Source: Thorsellia anophelis DSM 18579
GTDB taxonomy: Bacteria; Pseudomonadota; Gammaproteobacteria; Enterobacterales; Thorselliaceae
Assembly (NCBI RefSeq): GCF_900111395.1
Contig: NZ_FOHV01000004.1
Span: 43,257 to 107,256, forward strand
Direction of reading: 5' to 3'
DNA length: 64,000 nt
The notes beneath the pieces were generated by a model. That model was not told the DNA's origin, did not search any database, and saw nothing but the letters and a program-made list of their open reading frames with translations. Below, in pieces: positions 1-8,074 of the stretch (positions are counted from its first letter, which is position 1; each line of letters opens with the position of its first letter). The position numbers and the translations under genes were made by a program.

Positions 1-100
1 TGCATAGCCGCTGTCAGTCGCATGGCATTAATTGAGGGTCGAAAAGATGAAAACTCAGAGATATAATGCTAAGCGACGAAACAAAGCAGATGGCTACACA

Positions 101-754
101 ATGAGCTACAATCACCTGAGTCTTCAAGAAAGGCATTATATCAATACTTCATTGAAAAAAGGAATGTCTTTATCACAAATAGCAAGAGATTTTGAGCGTT
201 CACAAAGTACAATTAGCAGAGAAGTAAACCGTAATAAAGACAAGCATAAACTTGTAAAATTGACAGCTGAGATAACTAAAAAAATTGATAAATACCTTCG
301 TCGAGAATGGGGCCCTGAACAAATAGTGGGACGGTTAGCAAGTGACGGCATAATTAAATTGGATCATGAAACAGTCTACCAATATATCTTGGCAGATAAA
401 AAAGCAGGCGGTGATTTGTATACGCACTTACGACATCAAGGTAAGACCTATAGAAAGCATTACGGTACAGTCTGGTATACCGAATAGAAAAGATATTGAT
501 TAAAGACCAGAAGCAGCTAATAACCGAACACGACTTGGTGACTGGGAAGCTGATACTATGATTGGAAACAAACACAAAGGTGCATTAGCAGTCTTTGATG
601 AGCAAAAATCAAAACTACGACTAGCCTTGTCAGTTAGCCGCAAAAGCGCTGAAGAAGTCACGCATGCGATTACGCAAATGCTTTAACCTATAAAAGACGT
701 CGTGCTAAGCTACACATTAAAGCGCAATTCTCAATTCAAGTTGCTGTATTATAA
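101..754 (+). pseudogene. IS30-family transposase remnant, multiply broken
   Basis: The first 125 or so codons from the ATG at 101 give the IS30 N-terminus: the SYNHLSLQERHYI start, a helix-turn-helix with SQIARDFERSQSTISREV, and the GPEQIVGRL motif. Near 470 the frame shifts by one. The new frame gives IPNRKDID, a stop at 501-503, then GDWEADTMIGN carrying the first catalytic Asp, and another stop at 684-686. Just after PIKDVV the sequence jumps to a third frame encoding LHIKAQFSIQVAVL with a stop at 752-754, so the middle of the gene (the rest of the DDE domain) is deleted. The element is dead. Assigning the last piece to the transposase C-terminus is inference. Confidence 0.8.
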
Positions 755-822
755 TCATATTTAATTTATCATTTCAAATGATGCTCACCTTTGTACTCAC
801 TTTGGTAATTGCTAGAATAGCT
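710..822 (+). repeat. Dispersed repeat, copy R1
   Basis: This is the first of three directly oriented copies of a sequence starting CTACACATTAAAGCGCAA and including CTCACCTTTGTACTCACTTT. The others start near 2109 and 4935. In each copy one frame is open from the start to the same TAA (LHIKAQFSIQVAVL here). That suggests either the 3' end of an IS30 transposase plus its right end, or a shared island end. R1 is fused directly to the IS30 remnant. Confidence 0.75.
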
Positions 823-1260
823 ATTAATAAAATCATGATTGATTGTCTAAAATATTGAAATTTAGATGTTTTAATCTTTTTTCTTTATGGTGGTTATTAC
901 GAACGCTTAAGGATGTGGATTTTTTTCTGATTGCATTGATTGATGACTAACTTACCGTCATCTCAGTCATAAAATACCACCTCAGTATTTTGATTGAGTC
1001 GATAAATCACGGCAGGACAGACGAGTTAGACTCTTAAATAAAATGCTCTAAAAAGCATGATAGTTCTAGATTTTTTACTCAATCGATATTGTCATACCCC
1101 CTCATGGTATTGTTTTCAAATTTAATGCTAAGGAGGTCTGAAGAATAGATGTATCTTTCTCAAGAACTACCAAGCTAAGTAGCTACTTATTAATTTTCAT
1201 AATATTTAATTTTTGAGCTTGAAGCGTTGACAGTCCTTAAAAAGTGAAAATTCTTAGGGA
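755..1260. other. Decayed intergenic stretch without a recognisable gene
   Basis: After repeat R1 there is no open frame of useful length on either strand. A weak inverted pair (GATTGAGT near 994 and ACTCAATC near 1078) and many stops in all frames suggest eroded mobile DNA. Nothing can be named. Confidence 0.5.
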
Positions 1261-1268
1261 ATTATTGA

Positions 1269-1299
1269 TATAATCGCAAAATGGTGTACAGTGTACCCC
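1269..1299 (+). promoter_or_regulatory. Operator-promoter of the decayed toxin-antitoxin module
   Basis: A TATAAT-like -10 box lies at 1269-1274. It is followed by an inverted repeat at 1283-1299 with core GTACA-G-TGTAC and matching outer GG/CC pairs. An autoregulatory palindrome of this kind just upstream of a toxin gene is typical of type II modules whose HTH antitoxin represses its own operon. No good -35 box at the right spacing was found. The sequence is seen; the role is inference. Confidence 0.5.
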
Positions 1300-1327
1300 T
1301 TTTAAAAAGGAATTTTAAATAGCTCAT

Positions 1328-1652
1328 GCTATTGAATTCATAGAAACACCAATTTTTACACGTCAAATTAAAGAACTTGCAACAGATAATGAGCTCAAAG
1401 AGCTACAGATAAAGAGCTACAGATAAAGAGCTACAGATAGAGTTAATTTGTTCTCCAGAAAAAGGTGTTTGAATTAAAAATACAGGTGGGCTACGTAAAA
1501 TAAGCATGCCTAATAATTCTAAGGGTAAGAGTAGTGGTATAAGAGTTATTTATTTTATTGCTTCAAAACAAATGATTTTTCTAGTGTTAGCTTATCATAA
1601 AAGCAAGAAGACAAATTTGACTGAATTTGAAAAAATAGAGCTAAAAAATTAA
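1328..1652 (+). pseudogene. RelE/HigB-type toxin pseudogene (frameshifted by a tandem repeat)
   Basis: Reading in pieces gives FIETPIFTRQIKEL, then ELQIELICSPEKGV, a stop, NTGGLRKISMPN, SGIRVIYFIASKQ and FEKIELKN. This is the layout of the RelE-related toxins usually paired with a downstream XRE antitoxin. Two lesions are visible. A 14-bp unit (AAAGAGCTACAGAT) occurs three times at 1397-1438; the two extra units add 28 bases and shift the frame. A TGA also replaces a codon between GV and IKNTGG. No convincing start codon remains. The toxin must be inactive. Confidence 0.75.
1397..1438 (+). repeat. 14-bp unit repeated three times in tandem
   Basis: Three perfect copies of AAAGAGCTACAGAT occupy 1397-1410, 1411-1424 and 1425-1438. 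One copy belongs to the original toxin reading frame; the two extra copies break it, as expected from slippage or unequal exchange. Confidence 0.9.
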
Positions 1653-1679
1653 CTAAGTTATTGAAAAAATAGGTGTAAT

Positions 1680-1964
1680 ATGAATTTTTTTGATGAATTG
1701 AAAGCATCACTTGAAGAAGCTGTTGATATTAAAAATGGTCTTAATACTAATGCTATTCGTAAACGTTATGAATTAGCTGATGTAAAAGAACTTCGTCAAC
1801 AATTGAATGTTTCTCAAAGTGAATTAGCTATTGCCCTTGGAACGAGTTTAGATACGATTAAAAGTTGGGAGTCAGGGAGACGTAATCCAACAGGATTAGC
1901 AGCTAAAGTACTAGCAACAATTAAATCTAATCCTGATTTTTATAAAGAATTACAATCACATTAA
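1680..1964 (+). CDS. XRE/HTH antitoxin, partner of the broken toxin
   Basis: The 94-residue protein has a HigA/NadS-type layout. A short N-terminal segment (FFDELKASLEEAVDIKNG) is followed by a helix-turn-helix of about 55 residues containing LRQQLNVSQSELAIALG and IKSWESGRRNP. It lies 27 bases after the end of the toxin pseudogene, the usual toxin-first order. A typical family role is to neutralise the toxin and repress the operon through the palindrome at 1283-1299. Here the toxin is dead, so the gene is an orphan that may persist as a repressor or to protect against related toxins. The frame is intact, and the ATG follows TAGGTGTAAT, a weak ribosome site. Confidence 0.8.
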   Translation: MNFFDELKASLEEAVDIKNGLNTNAIRKRYELADVKELRQQLNVSQSELAIALGTSLDTIKSWESGRRNPTGLAAKVLATIKSNPDFYKELQSH

Positions 1965-2762
1965 AAACATATGATTGAACTTAAATAAAAAGAAGCTTTA
2001 GATTGAATAAAAAAGTACAAATAATTAATATTTACTTTCTTTGGGGTATGAAATGAATTTAAATTTATTTCATACCCACATGATTGAAAGAAGATGTAAT
2101 TTAAATCGCTACACATTAAAGCGCAACTCTCAAATCAAGTGATTGTATTATAAATACTTTAAATTTCTCATTTCAAATTATACTCACCTTTGTACTCACT
2201 TTGGTAATTGCTGGTAATATAGCCATATTTAGGATTTTTGGGTGCTTTAAAACTTAAAAGTTTATTTTGATAGTTTCATCTGGGCTTGACAGCCCTAGGT
2301 AATAGCAATGTAAAGTACTTTCCGTCACTCATTACTCTGATTGTTTTCAAAGATTACTGAAGATGTATACTCAATGGAAATCAAGATGCAGGTTTTGGCA
2401 TTACTTAACCCACTCAATAGACATCGTAAGAATATCAGCACCTGCAACTTGAAGTAACTTCAGTATAGACAATTAACAGATGGCTAAAATACCACGGGTG
2501 AGAATAAAAAATCTAATCAATAAGACAAAAATTACTGCTGATAAGAAAAAATATGATAACCTATTTTATGTTTATTTTGACCAATGTCGTTGGAACGTTT
2601 TTTACTCGTGCTAGCATTAGGGCATCTAAATTTCTAAGGTATTAATTGGGCAACAGACAATTGCCCAAAAGCTTTAGTGTTTTTAAAAACGTAGTGTTAG
2701 CCAACTAACAATAACATTTTTTACATCATATCCTATTTACAAGCAACAAAGTAGGAGTTTAA
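1965..2762. other. Long non-coding stretch with repeat R2 in it
   Basis: Only repeat R2 (2109-2284) is recognisable. The remainder has no sizeable open frame. A small palindrome TGAAGT-A-ACTTCA lies near 2450. The last 60 bases are the leader of the next gene, which has a good AGGAGT ribosome site. Confidence 0.5.
2109..2284 (+). repeat. Dispersed repeat, copy R2
   Basis: R2 is highly similar to R3 (4935-5121) over about 175 bases and to R1 over about 110 bases, all in the same orientation. Its first bases lie in an 18-base core, AAATCGCTACACATTAAA at 2103-2120, that is identical to 6202-6219 at the end of ychF. The open frame reads LHIKAQLSNQVIVL then TAA. Confidence 0.8.
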
Positions 2763-3356
2763 ATGGCTAAAGACTTAACCTCATCATTATATGACCGACA
2801 GAATATACTAAACAACCATTATGTTTTAGATCAAGCAGAAACTCGTCTAGCTTTAGGAGGTTTGCAATTTGAAGGCAAAACGGTATTTACCAAAGAACAT
2901 GTCATTAATTTATTTGATGTAAGTGAAATTACTATTGAAAAGTATCTGGTTAAATATGCTGATGAATTAAAAAAGAATGGCTACGCTTTGCTTACAGGCG
3001 AACAACTCAGAAAGTTTAAGGATTTGTTTTTTGGCACCGTAATTCATTACGGTACCAAAACAACTATTCTAGGAGTATTTAGTTTTCGTGCAGTTTTGAA
3101 TTTAGCGATGCTACTAATAGAAAGTGATAATGCACGCTTAATACGTTCACGATTACTTGACATTGTATTAGATGTTTTTACTGAGAGAACGGGCAGTCAT
3201 ACAAAATTTATTAATCAGCACGATGAAAGCTATCTTGTTTCAGCTATTCAAGAAGTGAGCTATCATCGTCAATTTACTGATGCGCTAAGCAAATATGTAA
3301 AAGTAAATCAGTGGATTTCTACACGTTTTATCGATCTAATATATCAAAGTATTTAA
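2763..3356 (+). CDS. Truncated DNA-binding protein of a phage-antirepressor-like type
   Basis: The 197 residues resemble a family usually annotated only as DNA-binding protein. An N-terminal part has a winged or helical motif (FTKEHVINLFDVSEITIEKYL). It is followed by GVFSFRAVLNLAMLL, a segment rich in charged helices, and GSHTKFINQHDESYL. From memory, family members continue past the YQSI segment where this protein stops, so the gene probably lacks its C-terminal third; this is inference. The start has a strong AGGAGT site 6 bases upstream. It sits just ahead of the RhuM-family gene, and a hairpin region that could be an insertion-sequence end follows its stop. Confidence 0.5.
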   Translation: MAKDLTSSLYDRQNILNNHYVLDQAETRLALGGLQFEGKTVFTKEHVINLFDVSEITIEKYLVKYADELKKNGYALLTGEQLRKFKDLFFGTVIHYGTKTTILGVFSFRAVLNLAMLLIESDNARLIRSRLLDIVLDVFTERTGSHTKFINQHDESYLVSAIQEVSYHRQFTDALSKYVKVNQWISTRFIDLIYQSI

Positions 3357-3367
3357 TTACCAAGAGA

Positions 3368-3422
3368 ACTGCGAGGCAGTCCGTGCTTACATCTTTGCCC
3401 TAAAGGGCATGGTTTTACGCAC
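3368..3422. repeat. Hairpin cluster, possible IS200/IS605 right-end relic
   Basis: Two stem-loops lie close together: ACTGC-GAG-GCAGT at 3368-3380, and TGCCC-TAAA-GGGCA at 3396-3409 inside an outer imperfect stem (GTGC at 3383, GCAC at 3419). The arrangement recalls the subterminal hairpins of IS200/IS605 elements, but a plain terminator for the upstream gene is also possible. No transposase is nearby. Confidence 0.35.
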
Positions 3423-3580
3423 TTTTGATAAAAATCACGAAGATGTCTTTTCTCTCGATGCCAGCCAATATTAGCAACAAGATAAAACCAATAATCCCAG
3501 ATTGATGAAAGTATGGAGATAATCCTAAATATTTACGAAGTAAATGATAAAATGTCCAACTTTTAAAAGGAGCTAACCAT

Positions 3581-4642
3581 ATGATAAAAAAGAAAGAAAA
3601 GTCACCAGCAATTCGCTCATCAGCTGCTGAATATCTCACCTTTATAGCTGCTAGCGGTGAGGGTGGTGTTGAGACCATTTATGCGGATGAAGATGTGTGG
3701 CTCACCCAAAAAATGCTAGGTACGCTATATGATGTAGAGACGAATACCATCAATTATCACCTAAAAAACATATTTTCTGACTGTGAGTTGGATGAGAATA
3801 CAGTTATTCGAAATTTTCGAATAACTGCTAGGGACGGTAAAAGCTATAACACCAAGCACTATAACCTTTCTGCTATTATAGCTATTGGGTATAAAGTAAA
3901 CTCCGAACGCGCAGTACAATTTCGCAAATGGGCAACGGGTATTATTAAAGAATATACCATAAAAGCCTATGTTATGGATGATGAGCGTCTAAAAAATGAC
4001 GGCACCATTCTTGGGAAAGAATATTTTGAAGAACAGCTGGAGCGTATTCGCGAGATACGTTTATCAGAACGTAAATTCTATCAAAAAATTACTGATATTT
4101 ATGCAACTGCTATTGATTATGATGTCTCGGCTCAAGTGACCAAGCGTTTTTTTGCCACAATTCAGAATAAATTACACTGGGCTATTCATGGGCAAACCGC
4201 TGCAGAAGTCATATACGCACGCGCAGACGCCGATAAAACCAATATGGGACTGATAACATGGAAGGATTCCCCACGAGGTAAAATTCAAAAATTTGATGTG
4301 AACGTTGCCAAAAATTATTTGAATCAAGATGAAATGGCGCAGTTGCAACGTCTGGTCAGTGCCTATTTGGATGTAGCTGAAGATATGGCACTACGGCAAA
4401 TACCAATGACTATGAATGATTGGGAAGATCGTATAAACCGTTTTATTGCTGCCACAGATAGGGAAATTTTACAGGATGCTGGCAAAGTGAGTGCCGAAAT
4501 TGCCAAAACTCACGCAGAAAGTGAGTTTGAAAAATATCGTATAATTCAGGACCGTTTGTTTGAATCCGATTTTGACAGGGAAGTAAAATTGCTTGAGCAA
4601 CAGCATTTGAAGCAGATAGGCTCGGGAGATGAGAATGAATGA
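3581..4642 (+). CDS. rhuM: RhuM-family protein
   Basis: The 353-residue protein has the RhuM signature. The N-terminal half contains DVWLTQKMLGTLYDVETNTINYHLKNIF in two segments, then DENTVIRNFRITARDGKSY, YNLSAIIAIGYKVNSERA and FRKWATGIIKEY. This half is a predicted DNA-binding/antirepressor-like domain. The C-terminal half (about residues 150-350) is helical and charged. RhuM is named from a Salmonella pathogenicity-island gene; its biochemical function is unknown. The start has a strong AAAGGAG site. The gene follows the truncated DNA-binding gene in the same cassette between repeats R2 and R3. Length is full for the family. Confidence 0.85.
   Translation: MIKKKEKSPAIRSSAAEYLTFIAASGEGGVETIYADEDVWLTQKMLGTLYDVETNTINYHLKNIFSDCELDENTVIRNFRITARDGKSYNTKHYNLSAIIAIGYKVNSERAVQFRKWATGIIKEYTIKAYVMDDERLKNDGTILGKEYFEEQLERIREIRLSERKFYQKITDIYATAIDYDVSAQVTKRFFATIQNKLHWAIHGQTAAEVIYARADADKTNMGLITWKDSPRGKIQKFDVNVAKNYLNQDEMAQLQRLVSAYLDVAEDMALRQIPMTMNDWEDRINRFIAATDREILQDAGKVSAEIAKTHAESEFEKYRIIQDRLFESDFDREVKLLEQQHLKQIGSGDENE
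3801..3827. repeat. 27-bp perfect palindrome inside rhuM
   Basis: CAGTTATTCGAAA (3801-3813), a single T, then TTTCGAATAACTG (3815-3827) form a perfect inverted repeat. It encodes the conserved TVIRNFRIT segment, so part of the symmetry may be a by-product of codon choice. Confidence 0.8.
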
Positions 4643-5213
4643 AAATCAGGGGATGTAACATATGAAGGTTGTTATGATAATGTTAATAGAGAGCTTTGCA
4701 TAAGTGTATAAATTGTCATCACATGCAAAAAGTGGTGTAAATTCATACCAAAATGCTGTTATTTTGCATATGATTTGTTTATTTTTAAAGCATGACCTGA
4801 TTGCTAAATATGCGAGTTCAAAATTCATATAGAAATTCAAAGGTCTCTGTAATGCCGATTATTCGGTCATTTAATTTTTTTGTGCTCAGTAAAATGAACA
4901 CCATATTTTGTCATAATCCGTTCACTACAAAATGCCACACATTAAAGCGCAACTCTTAATTCAAGTGATTGTATTATAATTGCTTTAAATTTCTCATTTC
5001 AAATTATACTCACCTTTGTACTCACTTTGGTAGTTGCTGGGATAATAGCCATATTTAGCGTTTTTCTGGGCTCTAATACTAAATTGATACTAAAATGTTT
5101 GCTTTGATAACTTCACTTTGGCATAGCAACAACCATATTATAATAACTATTTTGCAATGTCTTAAAAACATAAAAAATGTGCTAGTTAATTTAGTTTATC
5201 TGCGGGCATAAAC
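4643..5213. other. Non-coding stretch with repeat R3 in it
   Basis: No credible gene lies here. Repeat R3 occupies 4935-5121. The remaining bases have stops in all frames and no recognisable motif. Confidence 0.5.
4935..5121 (+). repeat. Dispersed repeat, copy R3
   Basis: R3 shares about 130 nearly identical bases with R2 and then diverges gradually to a common TTTGATA..TTCA..TGGGC/TTGGC end. It begins CCACACATTAAAGCGC, one mismatch from the common core, and its open frame reads PHIKAQLLIQVIVL before the same TAA. It separates the rhuM cassette from the higBA cassette. Confidence 0.8.
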
Positions 5214-5510
5214 TTATCCCAGTATGGGCTCAAAAGATTGCACATGTAGGGTTTCTTTTCTAGTTCTGAGAATCGAAATATCGTAAGCATTTTGAAGGCG
5301 TAACCAATGTTCAGCTGATGGCCTGACAAAAGCAAGTTCTAATCGCATAGCCATTTCAGGAGTAATTGAACTTCGTCCATTTAATATTTTTGATAGGGTT
5401 TTCCTGCTTATATCAAGGTGATCTGCGACATCACTGATTGTTAAATTTAAAGGAGCAATTAGCAAATCCCTCAAAATTTCTCCTGGATGAGCTGGGTTGT
5501 GCATAGTCAT
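5214..5510 (-). CDS. higA: HigA-family antitoxin
   Basis: The 98-residue protein begins with the family hallmark MHNPAHPGEILRD. An HTH domain follows (SDVADHLDISRKTLSKILNG), then SSITPEMAMRLELAF and the end of the HigA core (SAEHWLRLQNAYD). It binds and neutralises HigB and should repress the operon. Its start codon overlaps the higB stop by one base (TAATG), which gives translational coupling in the toxin-first order typical of higBA. Everything needed appears intact. Confidence 0.92.
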   Translation of the reverse strand: MTMHNPAHPGEILRDLLIAPLNLTISDVADHLDISRKTLSKILNGRSSITPEMAMRLELAFVRPSAEHWLRLQNAYDISILRTRKETLHVQSFEPILG

Positions 5511-5788
5511 TAGTGATAATCCTCATAGTTTACAATTTCAGCATCTCGTCCGTTGAATTTGAACGTAATGCGCCAATTACCATTTACTGTGACGGACCAA
5601 GTGCCTTTTCGGGAACCACTTAGTTCATGCAAACGTAAACCAGGTAAGTCCATTTCTTCAATACATTCAGCTTGATCAAGATTTGATAAAATTAATCTAA
5701 GCCGCTTTGCATGTATAGCTTGGATACCGACTGTACTACCAGTTAGGTAAAATTTTTCTAGTCCTTTATGTTTAAAATTTTTGATCAT
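5510..5788 (-). CDS. higB: HigB-family mRNA-cleaving toxin
   Basis: The 92-residue protein has the HigB/RelE-fold pattern: MIKNFKHKGLEKFY at the start, HAKRLRLILSNLDQA, LPGLRLHELSG, then WSVTVNGNWRITFKF and the terminal NYEDYH. The family cuts mRNA on the ribosome. A GTG at 5794 could add two residues, but it lies inside the operator palindrome and the ATG at 5788 matches the usual MIK start. No Shine-Dalgarno is obvious, so the mRNA may have a very short leader. The gene is coupled to higA and is apparently functional. Confidence 0.92.
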   Translation of the reverse strand: MIKNFKHKGLEKFYLTGSTVGIQAIHAKRLRLILSNLDQAECIEEMDLPGLRLHELSGSRKGTWSVTVNGNWRITFKFNGRDAEIVNYEDYH

Positions 5789-5792
5789 ATGC

Positions 5793-5819
5793 ACATTGTA
5801 ACCTATCTGGTTACAATGT
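5793..5819 (-). promoter_or_regulatory. higBA operator palindrome
   Basis: ACATTGTAACC (5793-5803), a 5-base spacer, then GGTTACAATGT (5809-5819) form a perfect 11-bp inverted repeat immediately upstream of higB. This is the expected place for HigA autorepression. The palindrome is seen; HigA binding is inferred. Confidence 0.75.
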
Positions 5820-6155
5820 CAAGGCGGCTTATTTGATGAATTTTCCAGAAATACTTTAAGTTTTTCCATTCCTTGCAAGACACTAATTCTTAGAAGAACG
5901 ACTATATTTAAAAAAGGATTATAACAGTTGCTGTTAACTCATCCAAAATTATAACAAAGAGACAAAGAAAGGTATAAATAGTGTTATGAGGTCTTTAAAA
6001 GCGCGGGAAAAAGAGTTATTTTGATAGTGTTCGAAATTCCGTGTCGAGTAGGGGAGTATTTATAGGCTCTAGTGATAAATTCATTAAGCATTGTCACTTG
6101 ATCTTACCTAAGTAACTAAGCCGTAATTTAAATTGTGTATTTGCCAATTTTATTA
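5820..6155. other. Intergenic stretch between higBA and ychF
   Basis: No gene is recognisable in this stretch of about 335 bases. It should contain the higBA promoter next to the operator and ends with the hairpin downstream of ychF. Confidence 0.5.
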
Positions 6156-6182
6156 ATTGGTGTTCTGAAAACGAACACCAAT
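6156..6182 (-). terminator. Hairpin downstream of ychF
   Basis: ATTGGTGTTC (6156-6165), a 7-base loop and GAACACCAAT (6173-6182) form a perfect 10-bp stem 25 bases beyond the ychF stop. The tract after it on the minus strand is AT-rich without a clean U run, so it is a moderate terminator candidate. Confidence 0.55.
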
Positions 6183-6201
6183 CAATAAAATTTTTCAGTT
6201 C

Positions 6202-6219
6202 AAATCGCTACACATTAAA
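6202..6219 (+). repeat. 18-bp core shared with repeat R2 at the ychF stop codon
   Basis: AAATCGCTACACATTAAA here is identical to 2103-2120. On the minus strand it reads as the last three ychF codons (FNV), the TAG stop and the next bases. Such a match at a gene end suggests an attachment-type site. No integrase gene is in view, so this remains a candidate. Confidence 0.5.
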
Positions 6220-7302
6220 TAAGAAGTTTAAAACATCACCATTTTTCACTATATAGTCTTTACCTTCAGCTCTCATTTTACCTGCTTCTTTTGCACCTTG
6301 CTCACCTTTGTATTGAATGAAATCTTCAAATGCAATAGTTTGAGCCCTGATGAACCCTTTTTCAAAGTCTGTGTGAATTTTACCTGCTGCTTGTGGAGCT
6401 GTTGCTCCAACAGGGATAGTCCACGCTCTAACTTCTTTAACGCCTGCAGTAAAGTAGGTTTGTAGGTTTAATAACTCATACCCAGCACGAATAACTCTGT
6501 TTAGGCCAGGTTCTGTTAATCCAAGTGATTCCATAAAATCTGCTCTATCTTCCTCGTCTAATTCGGCTAAATCAGATTCAATTGCCGCACAAACTGCTAC
6601 AACCACAGCCTTTTCTTGTTCAGCTAGTGCTTTAACTTTATCCAAAAAAGGGTTGTTTTCAAATCCGTCTTCATTCACATTTGCAATATACATAGTTGGT
6701 TTTAAAGTTAAAAAATTAATATATTTAATTGCATTTTTTTCTTCGTCTGTTAATGTTGACAATGCTCTTAATTGCCCTGCATTTTCAAGATGAGGTAAGC
6801 ACTTTTGAAGTGCCTCTAATTCAACTTTGGCATCTTTATCTCCGCCTTTAGCCTTTTTTTGTACTCTATGTATCGCACGCTCACAAGTATCAAGATCCGA
6901 GAGTGCTAATTCAGTGTTGATGGTATCAATATCATCAAGAGGGTCAATTTTACCTGCAACATGAATAATATTATCATTTTCAAAACATCTAACCACGTGA
7001 CCAATAGCATCAGTTTCTCGTATATTGCTTAAAAATTGATTTCCAAGACCTTCACCTTTTGATGCACCTTTAACTAAGCCTGCAATATCAACAAACTCCA
7101 TTGTGGTTGGAACAATCCTTTGAGGATTAATAATTTTTGCTAATTCGTTAAGACGGTCATCTGGTACAGGAACAACACCTGTATTTGGTTCTATAGTGCA
7201 AAATGGAAAGTTTGCAGCTTCAATACCAGCTTGAGTAAGTGCATTAAATAAAGTTGATTTTCCGACGTTTGGCAAGCCGACTATGCCACATTTAAAGCCC
7301 AT
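6208..7302 (-). CDS. ychF: Redox-responsive ATPase YchF (Obg-like)
   Basis: The 364-residue protein is full length for YchF/OLA1. It has the P-loop [14 protein letters not shown] at the N-terminus, the G3-region [19 protein letters not shown], the NVNE variant in place of the NKxD GTP-specificity motif (why the family prefers ATP), and a C-terminal TGS domain with [13 protein letters not shown] ending in DVLNFLFNV. The protein associates with ribosomes and has been linked to oxidative stress. The start follows a TAGGAAT sequence. The 3' end coincides with the repeat core described separately. Confidence 0.97.
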   Translation of the reverse strand: MGFKCGIVGLPNVGKSTLFNALTQAGIEAANFPFCTIEPNTGVVPVPDDRLNELAKIINPQRIVPTTMEFVDIAGLVKGASKGEGLGNQFLSNIRETDAIGHVVRCFENDNIIHVAGKIDPLDDIDTINTELALSDLDTCERAIHRVQKKAKGGDKDAKVELEALQKCLPHLENAGQLRALSTLTDEEKNAIKYINFLTLKPTMYIANVNEDGFENNPFLDKVKALAEQEKAVVVAVCAAIESDLAELDEEDRADFMESLGLTEPGLNRVIRAGYELLNLQTYFTAGVKEVRAWTIPVGATAPQAAGKIHTDFEKGFIRAQTIAFEDFIQYKGEQGAKEAGKMRAEGKDYIVKNGDVLNFLFNV

Positions 7303-7568
7303 ATTAGATTCCTAAAGTTAAAAAATAATTAATTTTGCTTAAAAGCAAGTTTGTTTAGTGAGGGTTGATACTGATATAGGGTGGATTCTAACAGATTTTA
7401 ATACAAATTGCTGAAACATTATTGTACTGATAGACTGTGTTAAGTTGATTTTTATTATGCGGTCAAAAAGTATCAATTTGACTTAATTAAAAAGGAGCTA
7501 AATTAGGTCTAAGTTGTATAATGCGTTTTCACAATTACCGTACCAGATAATTTTTAGTTGGAGTTACT

Positions 7569-7766
7569 ATGCGAATATTCATTGCTATTATTTTTCCGTG
7601 GCTAGCATTTTTTACAATAGGCAGGCCTTTTTCTGGTATCTTTTGTCTATTGTTTCAATTAACCTTTTTAGGGTGGTTGCCTGCAACTATTTGGGCAATT
7701 TATTCATTAAATCAATATGAATCTGAAAAACGTATGAAGCAGTACTCTAGAAATCAAAATGTTTAA
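7569..7766 (+). CDS. Small membrane protein of the Pmp3/YqaE type
   Basis: The 65-residue protein has two hydrophobic helices: about residues 3-20 (IFIAIIFPWLAFFTIG) and 24-47 (GIFCLLFQLTFLGWLPATIWAIY). A charged tail, ESEKRMKQ, follows. The MRI..AI..P opening and the LGWLPATIWAIY end of helix two match the Pmp3/UPF0057 pattern, small proteins tied to membrane potential and salt or cold stress. The upstream TTGGAGTTACTATG gives a good ribosome site. It is a single gene with no operon partner. Confidence 0.7.
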   Translation: MRIFIAIIFPWLAFFTIGRPFSGIFCLLFQLTFLGWLPATIWAIYSLNQYESEKRMKQYSRNQNV

Positions 7767-8074
7767 TTCAATATCAGAATTAATTTTACTTATTTGCTAG
7801 ATAGTTGCAAATATATACAGGCATATTGTTCAAATTGATGTTGATAGGGATCATTAAAGCTCATCTTCATATTAAGTGAGATGTAATACTAATATTGGGT
7901 ATAATTTTGTTTTTTAGCTTAAATAATGAAAATGAAAATAGTTAAACGTGAACATTTTTGCTTAAAAAACGCTATACTATTTCATAAAGCAATATTCTAT
8001 TTTCTTGAAAAACTCTTAAATTGGTTTTTATTTACCAAATATGATGATTATGGTAACTAATATTGAGGTGAACT
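7767..8074. other. Leader region of ycdX
   Basis: This is a non-coding stretch of about 300 AT-rich bases. A TTGAGGTG ribosome site stands just before ycdX. No confident promoter or hairpin was found. Confidence 0.4.

Noticed and set aside
1221..1274. TTGACA at 1227 as the -35 for the toxin-antitoxin promoter
   Set aside because: It lies 36 bases before the TATAAT, far beyond the usual 16-18 spacing.
7514..7720. 68-codon plus-strand frame overlapping the Pmp3-like gene
   Set aside because: It is a shifted frame of the small membrane protein with no ribosome site; the 7569 frame has the family pattern.
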